From Burkholderiales bacterium (GTDB taxonomy: Bacteria; Pseudomonadota; Gammaproteobacteria; Burkholderiales; Nitrosomonadaceae), in assembly GCA_024235755.1 (NCBI GenBank), contig JACKLV010000004.1:62001-126000 (forward strand): 64,000 bases of DNA, given 5' to 3'. The notes beneath the pieces were generated by a model. The model was not told the DNA's origin, did no database searches, and saw only the letters and a list, made by a program, of their open reading frames with translations. The translations under genes were made by a program, and so were the position numbers. Shown in pieces: positions 1 to 10,100 of this stretch (positions within the stretch are counted from its first letter, which is position 1; each line of letters starts with the position of its first letter).

Positions 1-632
1 TTTCGGCGGATATAGTTAATGATTGCTTCATCAAATTTGTCGCCGCCAACACGCACCGAATTAGAGTATACAATTCCACCAAGAGAAATAATGCCGACTT
101 CGGTCGTGCCGCCGCCAATATCGACGACCATGGAACCAGTCGGGGATTCTACTGGCAGATCTGCACCCAGTGCCGCCGCCATAGGTTCTTCAATTAATTC
201 AACTTTGCGCGCACCCGCACCATAAGCAGCTTCACGAATTGCGCGTCGTTCTACCTGGGTGGAACCATAGGGTACACAGATAACGATACGCGGATTAGCA
301 GAAAAAAGGCGAGGAGGATTCACTTTCCGGATAAACATTTTGAGCATTTGCTCGGTGACCGTGAAGTCGGCAATAACGCCGTCCTTCATGGGTCGGATGG
401 CTGTGATATTGCCGGGTGTGCGACCAAGCATCTGTTTTGCCGCCAAGCCAACCTGCTGAATCATTTTCTTCCCGCTTGTGCCGCTTTCCTCGCGAATTGC
501 TACCACCGATGGTTCGTCAAGTACCACACCTTGACCGCGCACGTAAATCAGCGTATTGGCCGTGCCCAAATCGATTGCCATATCGGTTGAAAAATAGCTG
601 CCCAAAAAATTGTTGCTGAGAAAATTAAACAT
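1..632 (-). CDS. mreB: Rod-shape-determining actin-like protein MreB (5' part, truncated by window edge)
   Basis: MreB polymerises under the cytoplasmic membrane and guides lateral cell-wall synthesis. About 210 codons are visible from an ATG at 632 and run off the left edge. Residues 18-28 hold the actin-family phosphate-1 loop (MAIDLGTANTL), followed by the typical GQGVVLDEPSVVAIRE segment. Further on, DIGGGTTEVGIISLGG is the phosphate-2 loop. All positions expected for a functional MreB are present. It is transcribed divergently from gatC with a 132-base gap, an arrangement I know from other betaproteobacteria. mreC and mreD would be expected next, outside the window. Confidence 0.96.
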   Translation of the reverse strand, partial: MFNFLSNNFLGSYFSTDMAIDLGTANTLIYVRGQGVVLDEPSVVAIREESGTSGKKMIQQVGLAAKQMLGRTPGNITAIRPMKDGVIADFTVTEQMLKMFIRKVNPPRLFSANPRIVICVPYGSTQVERRAIREAAYGAGARKVELIEEPMAAALGADLPVESPTGSMVVDIGGGTTEVGIISLGGIVYSNSVRVGGDKFDEAIINYIRR

Positions 633-764
633 GGTGGCAAAATCCGTTAATTGTGAATGATGAAGGACATATCATAATAGTAGAAAATGCAATAAAATTG
701 GTACGCCAAATAAACGGCGTCATGATACCCTATTACTCCCTTAAATATAAGATTCCCACGTTAT

Positions 765-1052
765 ATGACTTTATCAATTGACGATGTAAAACAAATTGCT
801 GACCTTGCGTATATCAAGGTTGACGAAGATGAAGCGAAAGCCGCTTTGGCCAAATTGTCCGATATTTTCAAACTGATTGAAACGATGCAGGCGGTCGATA
901 CAACCGGTGTGACGCCGATGTCACATGCTCAGGATTTAGTGCAACGGTTGCGCGAGGACCGAGTGAATGAATCAGATCAACGTGAATTGTATCAGTCGAT
1001 CGCACCACAGGTCGAGGCAGGCCTTTATCTTGTGCCCAAAGTGATTGAATAA
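765..1052 (+). CDS. gatC: Asp-tRNA(Asn)/Glu-tRNA(Gln) amidotransferase subunit C
   Basis: Small subunit of the GatCAB complex, which amidates mischarged Asp-tRNA(Asn) and/or Glu-tRNA(Gln). The 95-residue protein begins MTLSIDDVKQIADLAYIKV, the conserved helical start of the family, and ends in the DxxxE...LVPKVIE tail that wraps around GatA. Length is normal. No strong Shine-Dalgarno sequence precedes the ATG. It is first in gatC-gatA-gatB, with 145 bases before gatA. Family assignment is firm; which of the two tRNAs is the real substrate cannot be decided from this window. Confidence 0.95.
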   Translation: MTLSIDDVKQIADLAYIKVDEDEAKAALAKLSDIFKLIETMQAVDTTGVTPMSHAQDLVQRLREDRVNESDQRELYQSIAPQVEAGLYLVPKVIE

Positions 1053-1197
1053 ATCCTGCGAGTGTTTCGTCATCGAAAAAAGTCTGTGCAGTCTGGCAAT
1101 CCTGGCACAGCAATCTACAGCCATCTTTTTAGACAAACCGATAGCAACCAATCGCTTTAACCCATCTTTGTGCTTATAATTTACAGTCAATAATAAC

Positions 1198-2649
1198 ATG
1201 TTAAATGACAGTCTTAAGCAGTTAGCCAAACGGCTTGCTGAGAAAGAAGTCTCGAGTGTGGAACTGACCACTGAATTTCTCAAACGGATCAACCAACTGA
1301 ATCCGAAATACAATGCATTCATTACCGTCGATGACGAAAAATCGCTGGAACAAGCGCGTGCTGCTGACCGCAAAATTGCCGCGGGTGAAGCTGGGCCACT
1401 GACCGGGATACCCGTAGCGCAAAAAGATATTTTCTGTACCCAAGGGTGGCTAACAACATGTGGTTCCAAAATGTTGTCAAACTTTGTTTCACCTTATGAC
1501 GCTGGCGTTATTGAACGATTTAATGCAGCAGGCGCTGTTAATGTCGGCAAGACCAATATGGATGAATTTGCCATGGGTTCGAGTAATGAAAACTCTTATT
1601 ACGGGCCGGTTAAAAATCCCTGGGGTATCAATGCGGTTCCGGGCGGTAGTTCGGGTGGGTCGGCCTGTGCAGTCGCAGCGCGGATGGCACCGGCTGCAAC
1701 GGGTACCGACACCGGTGGTTCTATCCGACAGCCTGCAGCGTTCTGCGGTATATCGGGGATCAAACCTACATACGGCACAGTTTCTCGTTACGGTATGATC
1801 GCTTTTGCGTCGAGTCTCGATCAAGGTGGTCCCATGGCGAAATCCGCCGAGGATCTGGCATTGATGCTCAATGTCATGACAGGTTTTGATGCGCGCGATT
1901 CTACCAGTTTGCAGCGCGAAGCGGAAGATTACACGCGCGATCTGGAAAAGCCGTTGTTGGGTTTGCGTATCGGTCTGCCCAAAGAGTATTTTGCCGAGGG
2001 CATGCACAGCGATGTTGAAAAAGCGATTGAACAGGCGTTGGATGAATACCGCAGGCTTGGTGCAGAAACGCTTGAAGTTTCGCTACCGAATTCGCCGTTG
2101 TCGATACCGGTTTATTATGTGCTGGCCCCCGCCGAGGCATCCAGTAATCTATCGCGTTTTGACGGTGTACGATATGGCTATCGTACCGAATACTATGAGG
2201 ATCTTCGAGACATGTATCGTAAAACCCGTGGCGAAGGCTTCGGTCCGGAAGTGAAGCGCCGCATCCTGATCGGCACCTATGTGTTGTCTCACGGGTACTA
2301 CGATGCTTATTACATCCAGGCGCAGAAAGTGCGCCGACTGATTGCGCAGGATTTCAAACAGGCATTTACCCAATGCGATGTCATTATGGGACCGACAGCG
2401 CCGTCAGTGGCATTTGATCTCGGTGAAAAAAGCAGCGATCCGGTGCAGATGTATTTGTCGGATATATATACCAGCGCTGCAAGCCTTGCGGGATTACCGG
2501 GCATGTCGGTTCCAGTCGGGTTCGGGGAGAAGAATAGGCCGGTGGGTTTGCATATTATCGGTAATTATTTTAGCGAAGCGAGTATGCTGAACGCCGCTCA
2601 CCAATATCAACAGGTGACAGACTGGCATCAGAAAATGCCTGGTTTATAA
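1198..2649 (+). CDS. gatA: Asp-tRNA(Asn)/Glu-tRNA(Gln) amidotransferase subunit A
   Basis: Glutaminase subunit of GatCAB; it releases ammonia from glutamine and channels it to GatB. The 483-residue protein is a complete amidase-signature enzyme. The Ser-cisSer-Lys triad can be read as Lys76 (PVAQKDIF), Ser151 (PGGSSGGSA) and Ser175 (TDTGGSIRQP), each offset by three from the residues known in Gram-positive GatA. It follows gatC by 145 bases and precedes gatB by about 50 bases, so the three are probably one operon. No sign of damage. Confidence 0.97.
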   Translation: MLNDSLKQLAKRLAEKEVSSVELTTEFLKRINQLNPKYNAFITVDDEKSLEQARAADRKIAAGEAGPLTGIPVAQKDIFCTQGWLTTCGSKMLSNFVSPYDAGVIERFNAAGAVNVGKTNMDEFAMGSSNENSYYGPVKNPWGINAVPGGSSGGSACAVAARMAPAATGTDTGGSIRQPAAFCGISGIKPTYGTVSRYGMIAFASSLDQGGPMAKSAEDLALMLNVMTGFDARDSTSLQREAEDYTRDLEKPLLGLRIGLPKEYFAEGMHSDVEKAIEQALDEYRRLGAETLEVSLPNSPLSIPVYYVLAPAEASSNLSRFDGVRYGYRTEYYEDLRDMYRKTRGEGFGPEVKRRILIGTYVLSHGYYDAYYIQAQKVRRLIAQDFKQAFTQCDVIMGPTAPSVAFDLGEKSSDPVQMYLSDIYTSAASLAGLPGMSVPVGFGEKNRPVGLHIIGNYFSEASMLNAAHQYQQVTDWHQKMPGL

Positions 2650-2698
2650 ATTCAGATTGTTCTTACTTCATCAATTTTATCGAATTGGAATATTAAAC

Positions 2699-4138
2699 AT
2701 GCAGTGGGAAATTGTTATCGGTCTTGAGGTTCATGCGCAACTGTCTACGCAATCCAAGATTTTCTCGGGTGCATCAATTGCCTATGGTGCAATGCCCAAC
2801 ACGCAGGCCTGTCTTGTCGATCTGGCGTTACCTGGCGTGCTGCCGGTACTAAATCGAGGTGCGGTTGAGCGCGCGATCAAATTTGGTCTTGCAATCGGCG
2901 CGAAAATTAATTCACCATCGATTTTTGCGCGCAAAAATTATTTTTATCCCGATTTGCCCAAAGGGTATCAAATTAGCCAGTATGAGCTTCCCATTGTCGA
3001 AGGCGGTGATATTCGTATTCAGATGGGTGAAACTGAAAAGCAGATCCGATTGACGCGTGCGCATCTGGAAGAAGATGCAGGTAAGTCGTTACACGAAGAT
3101 TTTCATAGTATGAGCGGTATTGATTTGAATCGCGCAGGTACACCATTGCTGGAAATCGTTTCTGAGCCGGATATGCGCAGCAGTACGGAAGCGGTCGCCT
3201 ATGCCAAAACACTGCATTCGTTGGTACGCTGGATCGGGATTTGCGACGGCAATATGCAGGAAGGCTCGTTTCGTTGCGATGCCAATGTGTCGGTACGGCC
3301 GCGCGGTAGTGAAACATTAGGTACGCGCTGCGAGATCAAGAACCTGAATTCTTTCCGTTTTCTTGAAAAGGCCATTGAGTTTGAAGCGGAGCGCCAGATC
3401 GAAATACTCGAAGACGGTGGCTGTGTGCGGCAAGAAACCCGGCTTTTTGATGCCAATAAAGGCGAAACACGTACCATGCGAAGCAAAGAAGATGCCAACG
3501 ACTATCGTTATTTTCCCGACCCCGACTTGCTGCCCGTGGAAATTGCATCGGACTGGATTGCACAGTTACAGAAAACGTTACCGGAACTGCCTCAAACTAG
3601 ACGTGCACGCTATGTGTCTGAATTTGGGTTGTCGGCTTATGATGCATCGGTGCTGACCGGATCGCGAGAGTTGTCCGATTATTTTGAAGCCACCGTGAAG
3701 CTTCTGCCTGCACAGGCAAAGCTGTGCGCAAACTGGATCATGGGTGAAATCAGTGCGCGACTGAACAAGACTGATATGGACGTAGTCGCATGCCCGGTTG
3801 CGCCTGAAACTCTCGCGGTATTGTTATCGCGCATTGATGACGGCACTATTTCCGGCAAAGCGGCAAAAACCGTTTTTGACAGCCTGTGGCAAGGTGAAAT
3901 GGAGCAACAGGTCGATGCTATTATCGATGCAAAAGGATTGAAACAGATTACAGACGACAGCGCGATTGAGCAGCAGATCGACGATGTGCTTGCGGCAAAT
4001 ACGCAACTGGTGACTGATTTTCGCAGTGGTAAGGAAAAAGCTTTTAACGCTTTGGTTGGCCAGGTGATGAAAGCAACCAAAGGTAAAGCAAATCCCGCTC
4101 AAGTGAATGCAATGCTCAAGAAAAGGCTGTCCGATTAG
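2699..4138 (+). CDS. gatB: Asp-tRNA(Asn)/Glu-tRNA(Gln) amidotransferase subunit B
   Basis: Kinase/transferase subunit of GatCAB: activates the side-chain carboxylate of the mischarged amino acid with ATP and accepts ammonia from GatA. I place the start at the ATG at 2699 (MQWEIVIGLEVHAQL), because this is where family similarity begins; the frame is open 14 codons further upstream without a match to the family. Signature segments are visible: EVHAQLSTQSKIFSGA, RTHLEED-like RAHLEEDAGKSLHED, and IKNLNSFRFLEKAIEFE. The C-terminal part is the helical YqeY-like tail used in tRNA binding (KEKAFNALVGQVMKATKGKA). 479 residues, normal length. Confidence 0.96.
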   Translation: MQWEIVIGLEVHAQLSTQSKIFSGASIAYGAMPNTQACLVDLALPGVLPVLNRGAVERAIKFGLAIGAKINSPSIFARKNYFYPDLPKGYQISQYELPIVEGGDIRIQMGETEKQIRLTRAHLEEDAGKSLHEDFHSMSGIDLNRAGTPLLEIVSEPDMRSSTEAVAYAKTLHSLVRWIGICDGNMQEGSFRCDANVSVRPRGSETLGTRCEIKNLNSFRFLEKAIEFEAERQIEILEDGGCVRQETRLFDANKGETRTMRSKEDANDYRYFPDPDLLPVEIASDWIAQLQKTLPELPQTRRARYVSEFGLSAYDASVLTGSRELSDYFEATVKLLPAQAKLCANWIMGEISARLNKTDMDVVACPVAPETLAVLLSRIDDGTISGKAAKTVFDSLWQGEMEQQVDAIIDAKGLKQITDDSAIEQQIDDVLAANTQLVTDFRSGKEKAFNALVGQVMKATKGKANPAQVNAMLKKRLSD

Positions 4139-4230
4139 TAGCAGTCAGCTACGCTGAATCCAGAAACCTCTATGAAGCTCGCTAGGTGTGAAACGTTATA
4201 AATAGATTGGCTTGTTTATGGATTCGTTTA

Positions 4231-5106
4231 TCAGTTCAGTTCAGCGCGCAGATTTTTCAGTTTGGGTGATCCAGGTGCAAGGTTCTCGGCACGTTGCAAA
4301 TAAATCCGAGCGTTGTTCTTCTTGCCGTCAGCAATGGCTTTCTCAGCAAAATAAATATACATATCAACCATTTTCTGTATGCCCGAGCGTGCTTCAACGT
4401 TACTAGGATCGATTTTCAACACTGCCTGATAGTGTTCGTAAGCATTGTCACCCGAAGGCGTAGTCATGCGCAAATCTTTAAGCGCTTTTTCTGCAGCAGC
4501 TAGATGCTTTGCAATGGTTGTAGGTGTAGAGCCTGCTTCGACTTCCGGTTGCTTGGTGGACTGAGCCGAAACTGTTTGTTCCAATTTTATTGCGTTTTTA
4601 TCTTGACCTGATAAAGCGGAGGGCGTAACTGACACGGTTGCGGCAGCTGTATCAAGATTGATCGTTTCATCAACCAATGTGTCGGAGGTCGCATCGTTAT
4701 TTGACATGGCGGTTTCAGATCTTTTTGTTTTTTCCCCTTCAGGTTTGTGTAGTAAACTTTTGGTAATGGCTGCGACATTTGCGCCAGGATTGTCCAGATC
4801 AATAATCAGATCGGATGCATATTCGGTATCCATATCAAATTCCGTACTGTGTGCATCAGTGTTTGTGGGAGTTGTCAGACCTTGTGCTTCTGTTGCGTTG
4901 GTGGTATCTAGCGTGCTAGCAGTGCCCATGGCGACTTGACCGGCGTCTTGTTGCACTGAAATGGGTGCTGCAGAACCGTTTGCTGTGGCAGTGTTAACAG
5001 AATTCGTCGTATCACCTTTTTCCCGTGAAGACATTAGTTCAACTACGGTTAAAGCAGCGACGATTACGATACCGCCAATCCAAAGGGCATTACTCGAGTT
5101 CGCCAT
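4231..5106 (-). CDS. Inner-membrane-anchored protein with C-terminal TPR-like helices, function unknown
   Basis: 291 residues. A single hydrophobic helix at about residues 8-25 (LWIGGIVIVAALTVVEL) is followed by a long Ser/Thr/Asn/Ala-rich, low-complexity linker (about 27-200) and a C-terminal helical block (about 205-291) with TPR-like spacing: YEHYQAVLKIDPSNVEARSG and ARIYLQRAENLAPGSPKL. The arrangement suggests a short cytoplasmic end, one membrane pass and a periplasmic helical repeat module. A good AAGGAG ribosome-binding site lies five bases before the ATG. The gene is convergent with gatB and lies downstream of the cytochrome gene on the same strand, with about 240 bases between. I cannot name the family; a scaffold role would be a guess. 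Confidence 0.72.
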   Translation of the reverse strand: MANSSNALWIGGIVIVAALTVVELMSSREKGDTTNSVNTATANGSAAPISVQQDAGQVAMGTASTLDTTNATEAQGLTTPTNTDAHSTEFDMDTEYASDLIIDLDNPGANVAAITKSLLHKPEGEKTKRSETAMSNNDATSDTLVDETINLDTAAATVSVTPSALSGQDKNAIKLEQTVSAQSTKQPEVEAGSTPTTIAKHLAAAEKALKDLRMTTPSGDNAYEHYQAVLKIDPSNVEARSGIQKMVDMYIYFAEKAIADGKKNNARIYLQRAENLAPGSPKLKNLRAELN

Positions 5107-5271
5107 AAAAACTCCTTTGTTATTTTACACACGACAAGCCACGATCATACGCATAGGAAACAATGTGTTGTAGCTTCAGGTTGCCTCATTGTTTTTATTT
5201 ATTCTGCCCGGTTATACGCTTTACGGCAATATAAAAATGCTGCGGTATGGCTAATTCTGTGGCTACAGGTG

Positions 5272-5307
5272 GTAAAGAAACAGCCCTCAGTTGTTCCAGA
5301 GGGCTGT
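5272..5307 (-). terminator. Rho-independent terminator of the HzsA-like cytochrome gene
   Basis: Perfect 9-bp inverted repeat acagccctc (5280-5288) / gagggctgt (5299-5307) with a 10-base loop. Read on the minus strand the stem is followed by TTTCTTT. It lies 36 bases past the stop codon of the minus-strand gene ending at 5343. Confidence 0.8.
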
Positions 5308-5342
5308 CAGAATTGAATATGTGCTGCTTTTTGCTCAGTTAG

Positions 5343-7105
5343 CTATTTATAATAGACATTAACTGTTTGTTTTGTTGTATTACCAGCGTAATCACTAGCT
5401 GCGACGGAGATAGTATGCAACTGAGTTTTCCTTTTTCTCGCAGTAGATACGTTCAATAAATAGCTTAGAGAATCATCTTCACTAAGCACAACTGTATTAC
5501 CATCAATAATTAAAGCGATTTGGGAAATACCCTGATTGTCACTCGCCGATACATTGATGATGGTATCAGATTGAATTGTCATACCATTATATAGATTGAA
5601 AGTGTTTATTGTTGGTGCTGTAGTGTCAGCAGCAGGTGCATTATTCACTGTGATATTTCTATAGAAAGATACACCTTTGTTGCCAGCCGCATCAAACGCT
5701 TGTGCCTGCAGGTAACCATATCCGTTAATCGTTTGTTTGGTATCCCAGTCTATACTGAATGGTGCATTTTTACTGGAGCCAACGTATACATCATTGGCGT
5801 ACAAATCTACGCGGACAATACCTACATAATCAAATGTTTCGAATTCCACACGCGTGATTCCAGAGACTTCTGCACCGGGCGATGGTGATGCGACCGTTAC
5901 TATGGGCGCTTCTGTATCAGCTGAATCGGAAATATTGCTGACTGTTAAAACGACATTCGCGGATACACCTTGGTTGCCGGCTTCGTCAAAAGCATGCGCG
6001 GTCAACAGATAGTCGCCATCAGCGACAGTTGTTGTGTCAAGTGTAAACGTGAACGGAGCCTGCGTATTTTTTCCTAGCAGTTGACCATTGACATACAAAT
6101 CTATCGATACGACACCAATATTGTCGGAATAATTAAAATCAATTGGTATGGTACCTGATACTGTTCCGCTGACAGGTGAAGCAATGCCGATTGTTGGCGA
6201 TAGCGTATCTACCGTTGTGTCAGCTTCTGCGCCAGAATTATTGACATTAATATTTCTAAAGAAAGAAATGCCTTTGTTGCCAGCCGCATCATAGGCATGT
6301 GCCTGAAGGTAACCGTATCCGTTGACTGTTTGTGTTGTATCCCAGTTTATGCTGAATGGTGCATGCTCGCTGGTACCGACAAGTACGTCATTCGCATATA
6401 AATCAACACGGACAATACCGACATTGTCATAGGTTTCAAATTCAACCGGTGTCATACCCGATACTTCTGCATCCGGGTACGGTGACGCAACTGTAACGAT
6501 TGGTTTTTCGGTATCAGTTGTAGTGGTGTTATTACTAACTGAAACTGTTACGTTATTTGATTGATATTGTTTTCCATCTGCGTCAACTGCAAAGGCAGTT
6601 AATACATAATCAGCGTCGGTTACCGTTGTCGTATCCAGCGTAAAGCTGTATGGTGCTTGCGAGTTTCTTCCATATAATTGATTGTTAACATATAAATCAA
6701 CAGAGACAATGTTAGCTGTATCAGAGTAATTAAAATCAACCGTTATGGTCCCAAATACCTTTCCGTCAGTGGGTGAAATTATGCCGATTACGGATGTTTT
6801 ATCATCTGTTGTGTTTTGAGTGGTGCCATTATTAACGGTTACGGTCATGCCGGATGATCCTTGGTTGCCGGCTGCATCAAGCGCAACTGCGCTGAGCGTG
6901 TTATGGCCGTCATCCATGACTGTCGTATCCAGCGAAAACGAGAATGGTTCCTGTGTGCTTTGGCCGTAATGCTGACCATTCACATATAGATCGACAGACA
7001 CGACCCCCACATTGTCCGAATAACTGACTTCGACGGGGATTACCCCGGATACGACACTGTCGCTGCCCGGATTGATAATGGTAATGTTGGGTGCTTTGCT
7101 GTCTC
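5343..7105 (-). repeat. Tandem Ig-like domain repeats inside the cytochrome gene
   Basis: Six protein-level repeats, approximate nucleotide limits 7105-6815, 6810-6520, 6515-6240, 6215-5930, 5915-5640 and 5630-5343 (minus strand order). The third and fifth copies are nearly the same (VRVDLYANDV, AGNKG.SF.RNI.VNN), and the second and fourth resemble each other, which suggests that a two-domain unit was duplicated. DNA similarity is also visible, for example in the segments around 5680-5750 and 6280-6350. Confidence 0.8.
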
Positions 7106-10100
7106 CAGTGTTCGGATTTCCGGAAGCGTTGTTCAAAAACCAGTCGACGGAGCGGTAGACTTCGGTTACATTGCCGGCCATATCTTCCACCCGGGCGTAG
7201 ATCTCCGTATCGGGGTCGCTTAATGCGGCGCCGAGATTTACAACGGTAACGCCGTGCGGTTCTGCCGTGCCGGCAAGGTTGCTGCAACCGCCGCTTGCAC
7301 CCAGAATGCACACGACCAGGCTACCGGGGTTAATGCCGCTGCCGAGATCGACGGTGCCGACACGCAGCTGCGAGACGCTGCCGCTATCGGCTGTCGCCAG
7401 ATGCAGCGTCGGTTTCTGGGTGTCGTAAAGCTCGGTATTGCCGCCACCGGGTACACCGATATCGATCCAGCGTGACAGTGTTGCCAGTTCATTGGGGGTG
7501 ATTGTTGTGGGGTGAGGATCGCCAAAGTCGATATCGTCCGGAATTTGCGTGTCCGTGCGGTTGTCAGTGCGTTGATTCGCGGCTTTCCAGTACAGCAGGC
7601 TGCCGCGCGCATTGAATGCGCGGACGTAGCGCGTCAACTGCGGACGCCTGAAGCTCATGCCTGCAGGACCGGCGCCTGTAGCTAACTGGTTTTCAGCTGC
7701 GACGCAGCTCTGGTCTTTATCGGCGACCAGACACCACCAGGTTGAATTGGGTGCGGTGTTCGTGCCGCCGGTGTTATCGAGCGCGAGTCCGGCGGCGGGT
7801 GCGCTGCCACCGTGGCAGGCGATACAGTGCTGGTCGAAAATGGGTTTGATATCGCGTGTGAACTCGATGCGCATGCCATAACCTGGTAGTGTGCGAGTTT
7901 GCACACTGTTGCCGGATTTTCCGGCCAGCAGTGGTACGGTGCCTTCGCCAAGTCTTGGAATGGCATATTCGGATGAGGCGGCGAAAGTCGTATCGAACTG
8001 TGTGCGTGCCGGTCTGGAATGGACATGACAGCCGTTGCAGGTTTTCTGCTCGCCGGGGCGCAGGCTTTGCCAGGTTTGATCGGTATTGAGGGTGCGGCCG
8101 TCGCAGTCGATGCCCTGCATCAGGTATGGCGTATTGGCGGGCATGCGCACCAGGAAGCTGGTGTCGGGATGGCCGCTGGCGTCAATCGCCCGGCTGCCGT
8201 CGGCATGCCGGTTCAACACCGGGAATTCACCGAGTATCGAGACGCGCTCGCCGGCAATATTGGCGATTTCATAAACGGTATTTCTGTTGCGGTTGGGCAT
8301 CATGCCCAGAATGCGCACGCCACACAGATCGTCATCGGTATAGTCGATGGTGTCGGTACCCTGAAGATTGAACTGGTGTTCGCCGACGAAATGAATGCCG
8401 TCCTTGGGGTGAGTTTCACGGTCGATAATGGAAGCGGCGCCGAGCAGGCCGAAGGGTGTGCCGGTTTCCAGGCTTGGGTGGCTGGTGCGCACATCGGCTC
8501 TTTCGATGGTATCGGGGTGATCGACGCCATGAATGTCGGCGTAGGGCACCACGGCGCGTCCCATGATTTCATGCCAGTCTTTTGAATCGACGATCATTTC
8601 GAGATCGCCCGGATGTTGCGAAGGAATTTGAGTGGCGCGGTAGAGTCCGACATCGCAACCCGGGGTATCCATTTCCAGCGAAGTGATCAGATTCATGGCA
8701 ACACCGCTGCCGCCACCATCTGCTAACGGAGGCGTTTGCTTGCCAAGCTCGGTAAAGATTCCATCATCTACAACAACGCTGCAAACACCCTTACCCCACG
8801 TCATCATCAAGCCATTGTTCGGTAATGCCGCCGGATGGCCTAGTTTTCCTGCATAAGGCAGTGGTTCAGAATAACTTGGGTGTGTAATGGGTTGCATCCC
8901 CAGTAAGCCTACTGTAAAAGCGGCTGAATCATCGCTGTGAGTCCAGGAAGCAAAATTGATTGCGTTACGTGGTACGAAGAAGTCTGCATGGTTTGTTACT
9001 TCATGCGGGCTTTTGCCCTCTTGTCCTTTGGGTTCTGGCATGACACCCACCAGATTACCGAGACCCCTGTTGTTTTCACGGTAGTAGTCAGCGAACCAGA
9101 TTCGATCATCGGAAGTTTGAGTCATAAAATGCGCAGCTTTGTGATCCGCACCAAAGTAACTTTTTGCGTGATCACCGCTGTGCTGGCCGTAAATCGGGAA
9201 GTTGCCGGCTCCATCGGGATCCTGGGCATAAATATGAAATTGATTGTCAATGGTGGTATGGGTGCCCGCGCCGTTATTGGAATAACGAAACGGCTGACCG
9301 CCGAAAATCTGCCAGCTCGAATAAGCCACGCGTCCGTCTTTGAGTATATGAGGATGCTGCTCCTGTGACAGTGAATGGTGGCTTGCCAGATCAGGATTTT
9401 TGCCGTCGATGTCGACAGTCCAGATGCGAGTACCTATTCTCGATTCGGTCGTACTCCATACCACGGTGGTAGTATGACCGTCCCTGTTCGATGTGAATGC
9501 GATGCGCTGATTGCTAATGAAAGCAGGGCCGGAGTCATACACACCGGTTTTAAACGGCATTACGCGTGTTTGGCCGGTTGAAACGGTGTAAAAATGCAAA
9601 TTGGCGCCGGTAGTATTCAGTAATTTATTAGGGAATTTATAAAAACCAAGATTTTCAGGTTCTGCGTCGGGATGCACAACTTGTGAATGAATTTGTTCGC
9701 GATAATTAGTTAGACTGCCATGAAATACCGAAAAAGCGATGGTGTCACCGTCAAAAGAAACGGCTGCATCAAGTGCTGCACACGAGCTCGACTGCGCCGA
9801 ACTAGATGAACAATCGTAAATTACAGTCTCAGTACCGTCCGGCTCGCGGTAAATCAGATCACAGGGTGCGTTGAATTTCGTTAAAAAATTGGTTACGTCG
9901 GGCAGTACGTCATAAATGTCGAGGCCGGTCATGGTTCTTGTTACTGTTTGCGCCTGACCGTTTATGGTGACATTCGCAGTAAGATCAAAAGTTTCGGTCG
10001 TACGTTTGCACCTTGAATATACAATAGGGTCTTGTGCATAGGCAATTGATAGCTCAAACAGACAGAATAAGATGATAGCTAAAATAAGTTTGATTCTTAT

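Noticed and set aside
8019..8585. 188-codon plus-strand frame opposite the large cytochrome gene
   Set aside because: It lies fully antisense to the haem and propeller part of a clearly conserved gene; its composition (Gly/Val/Ala-rich without motifs) is what the reverse of that gene produces.
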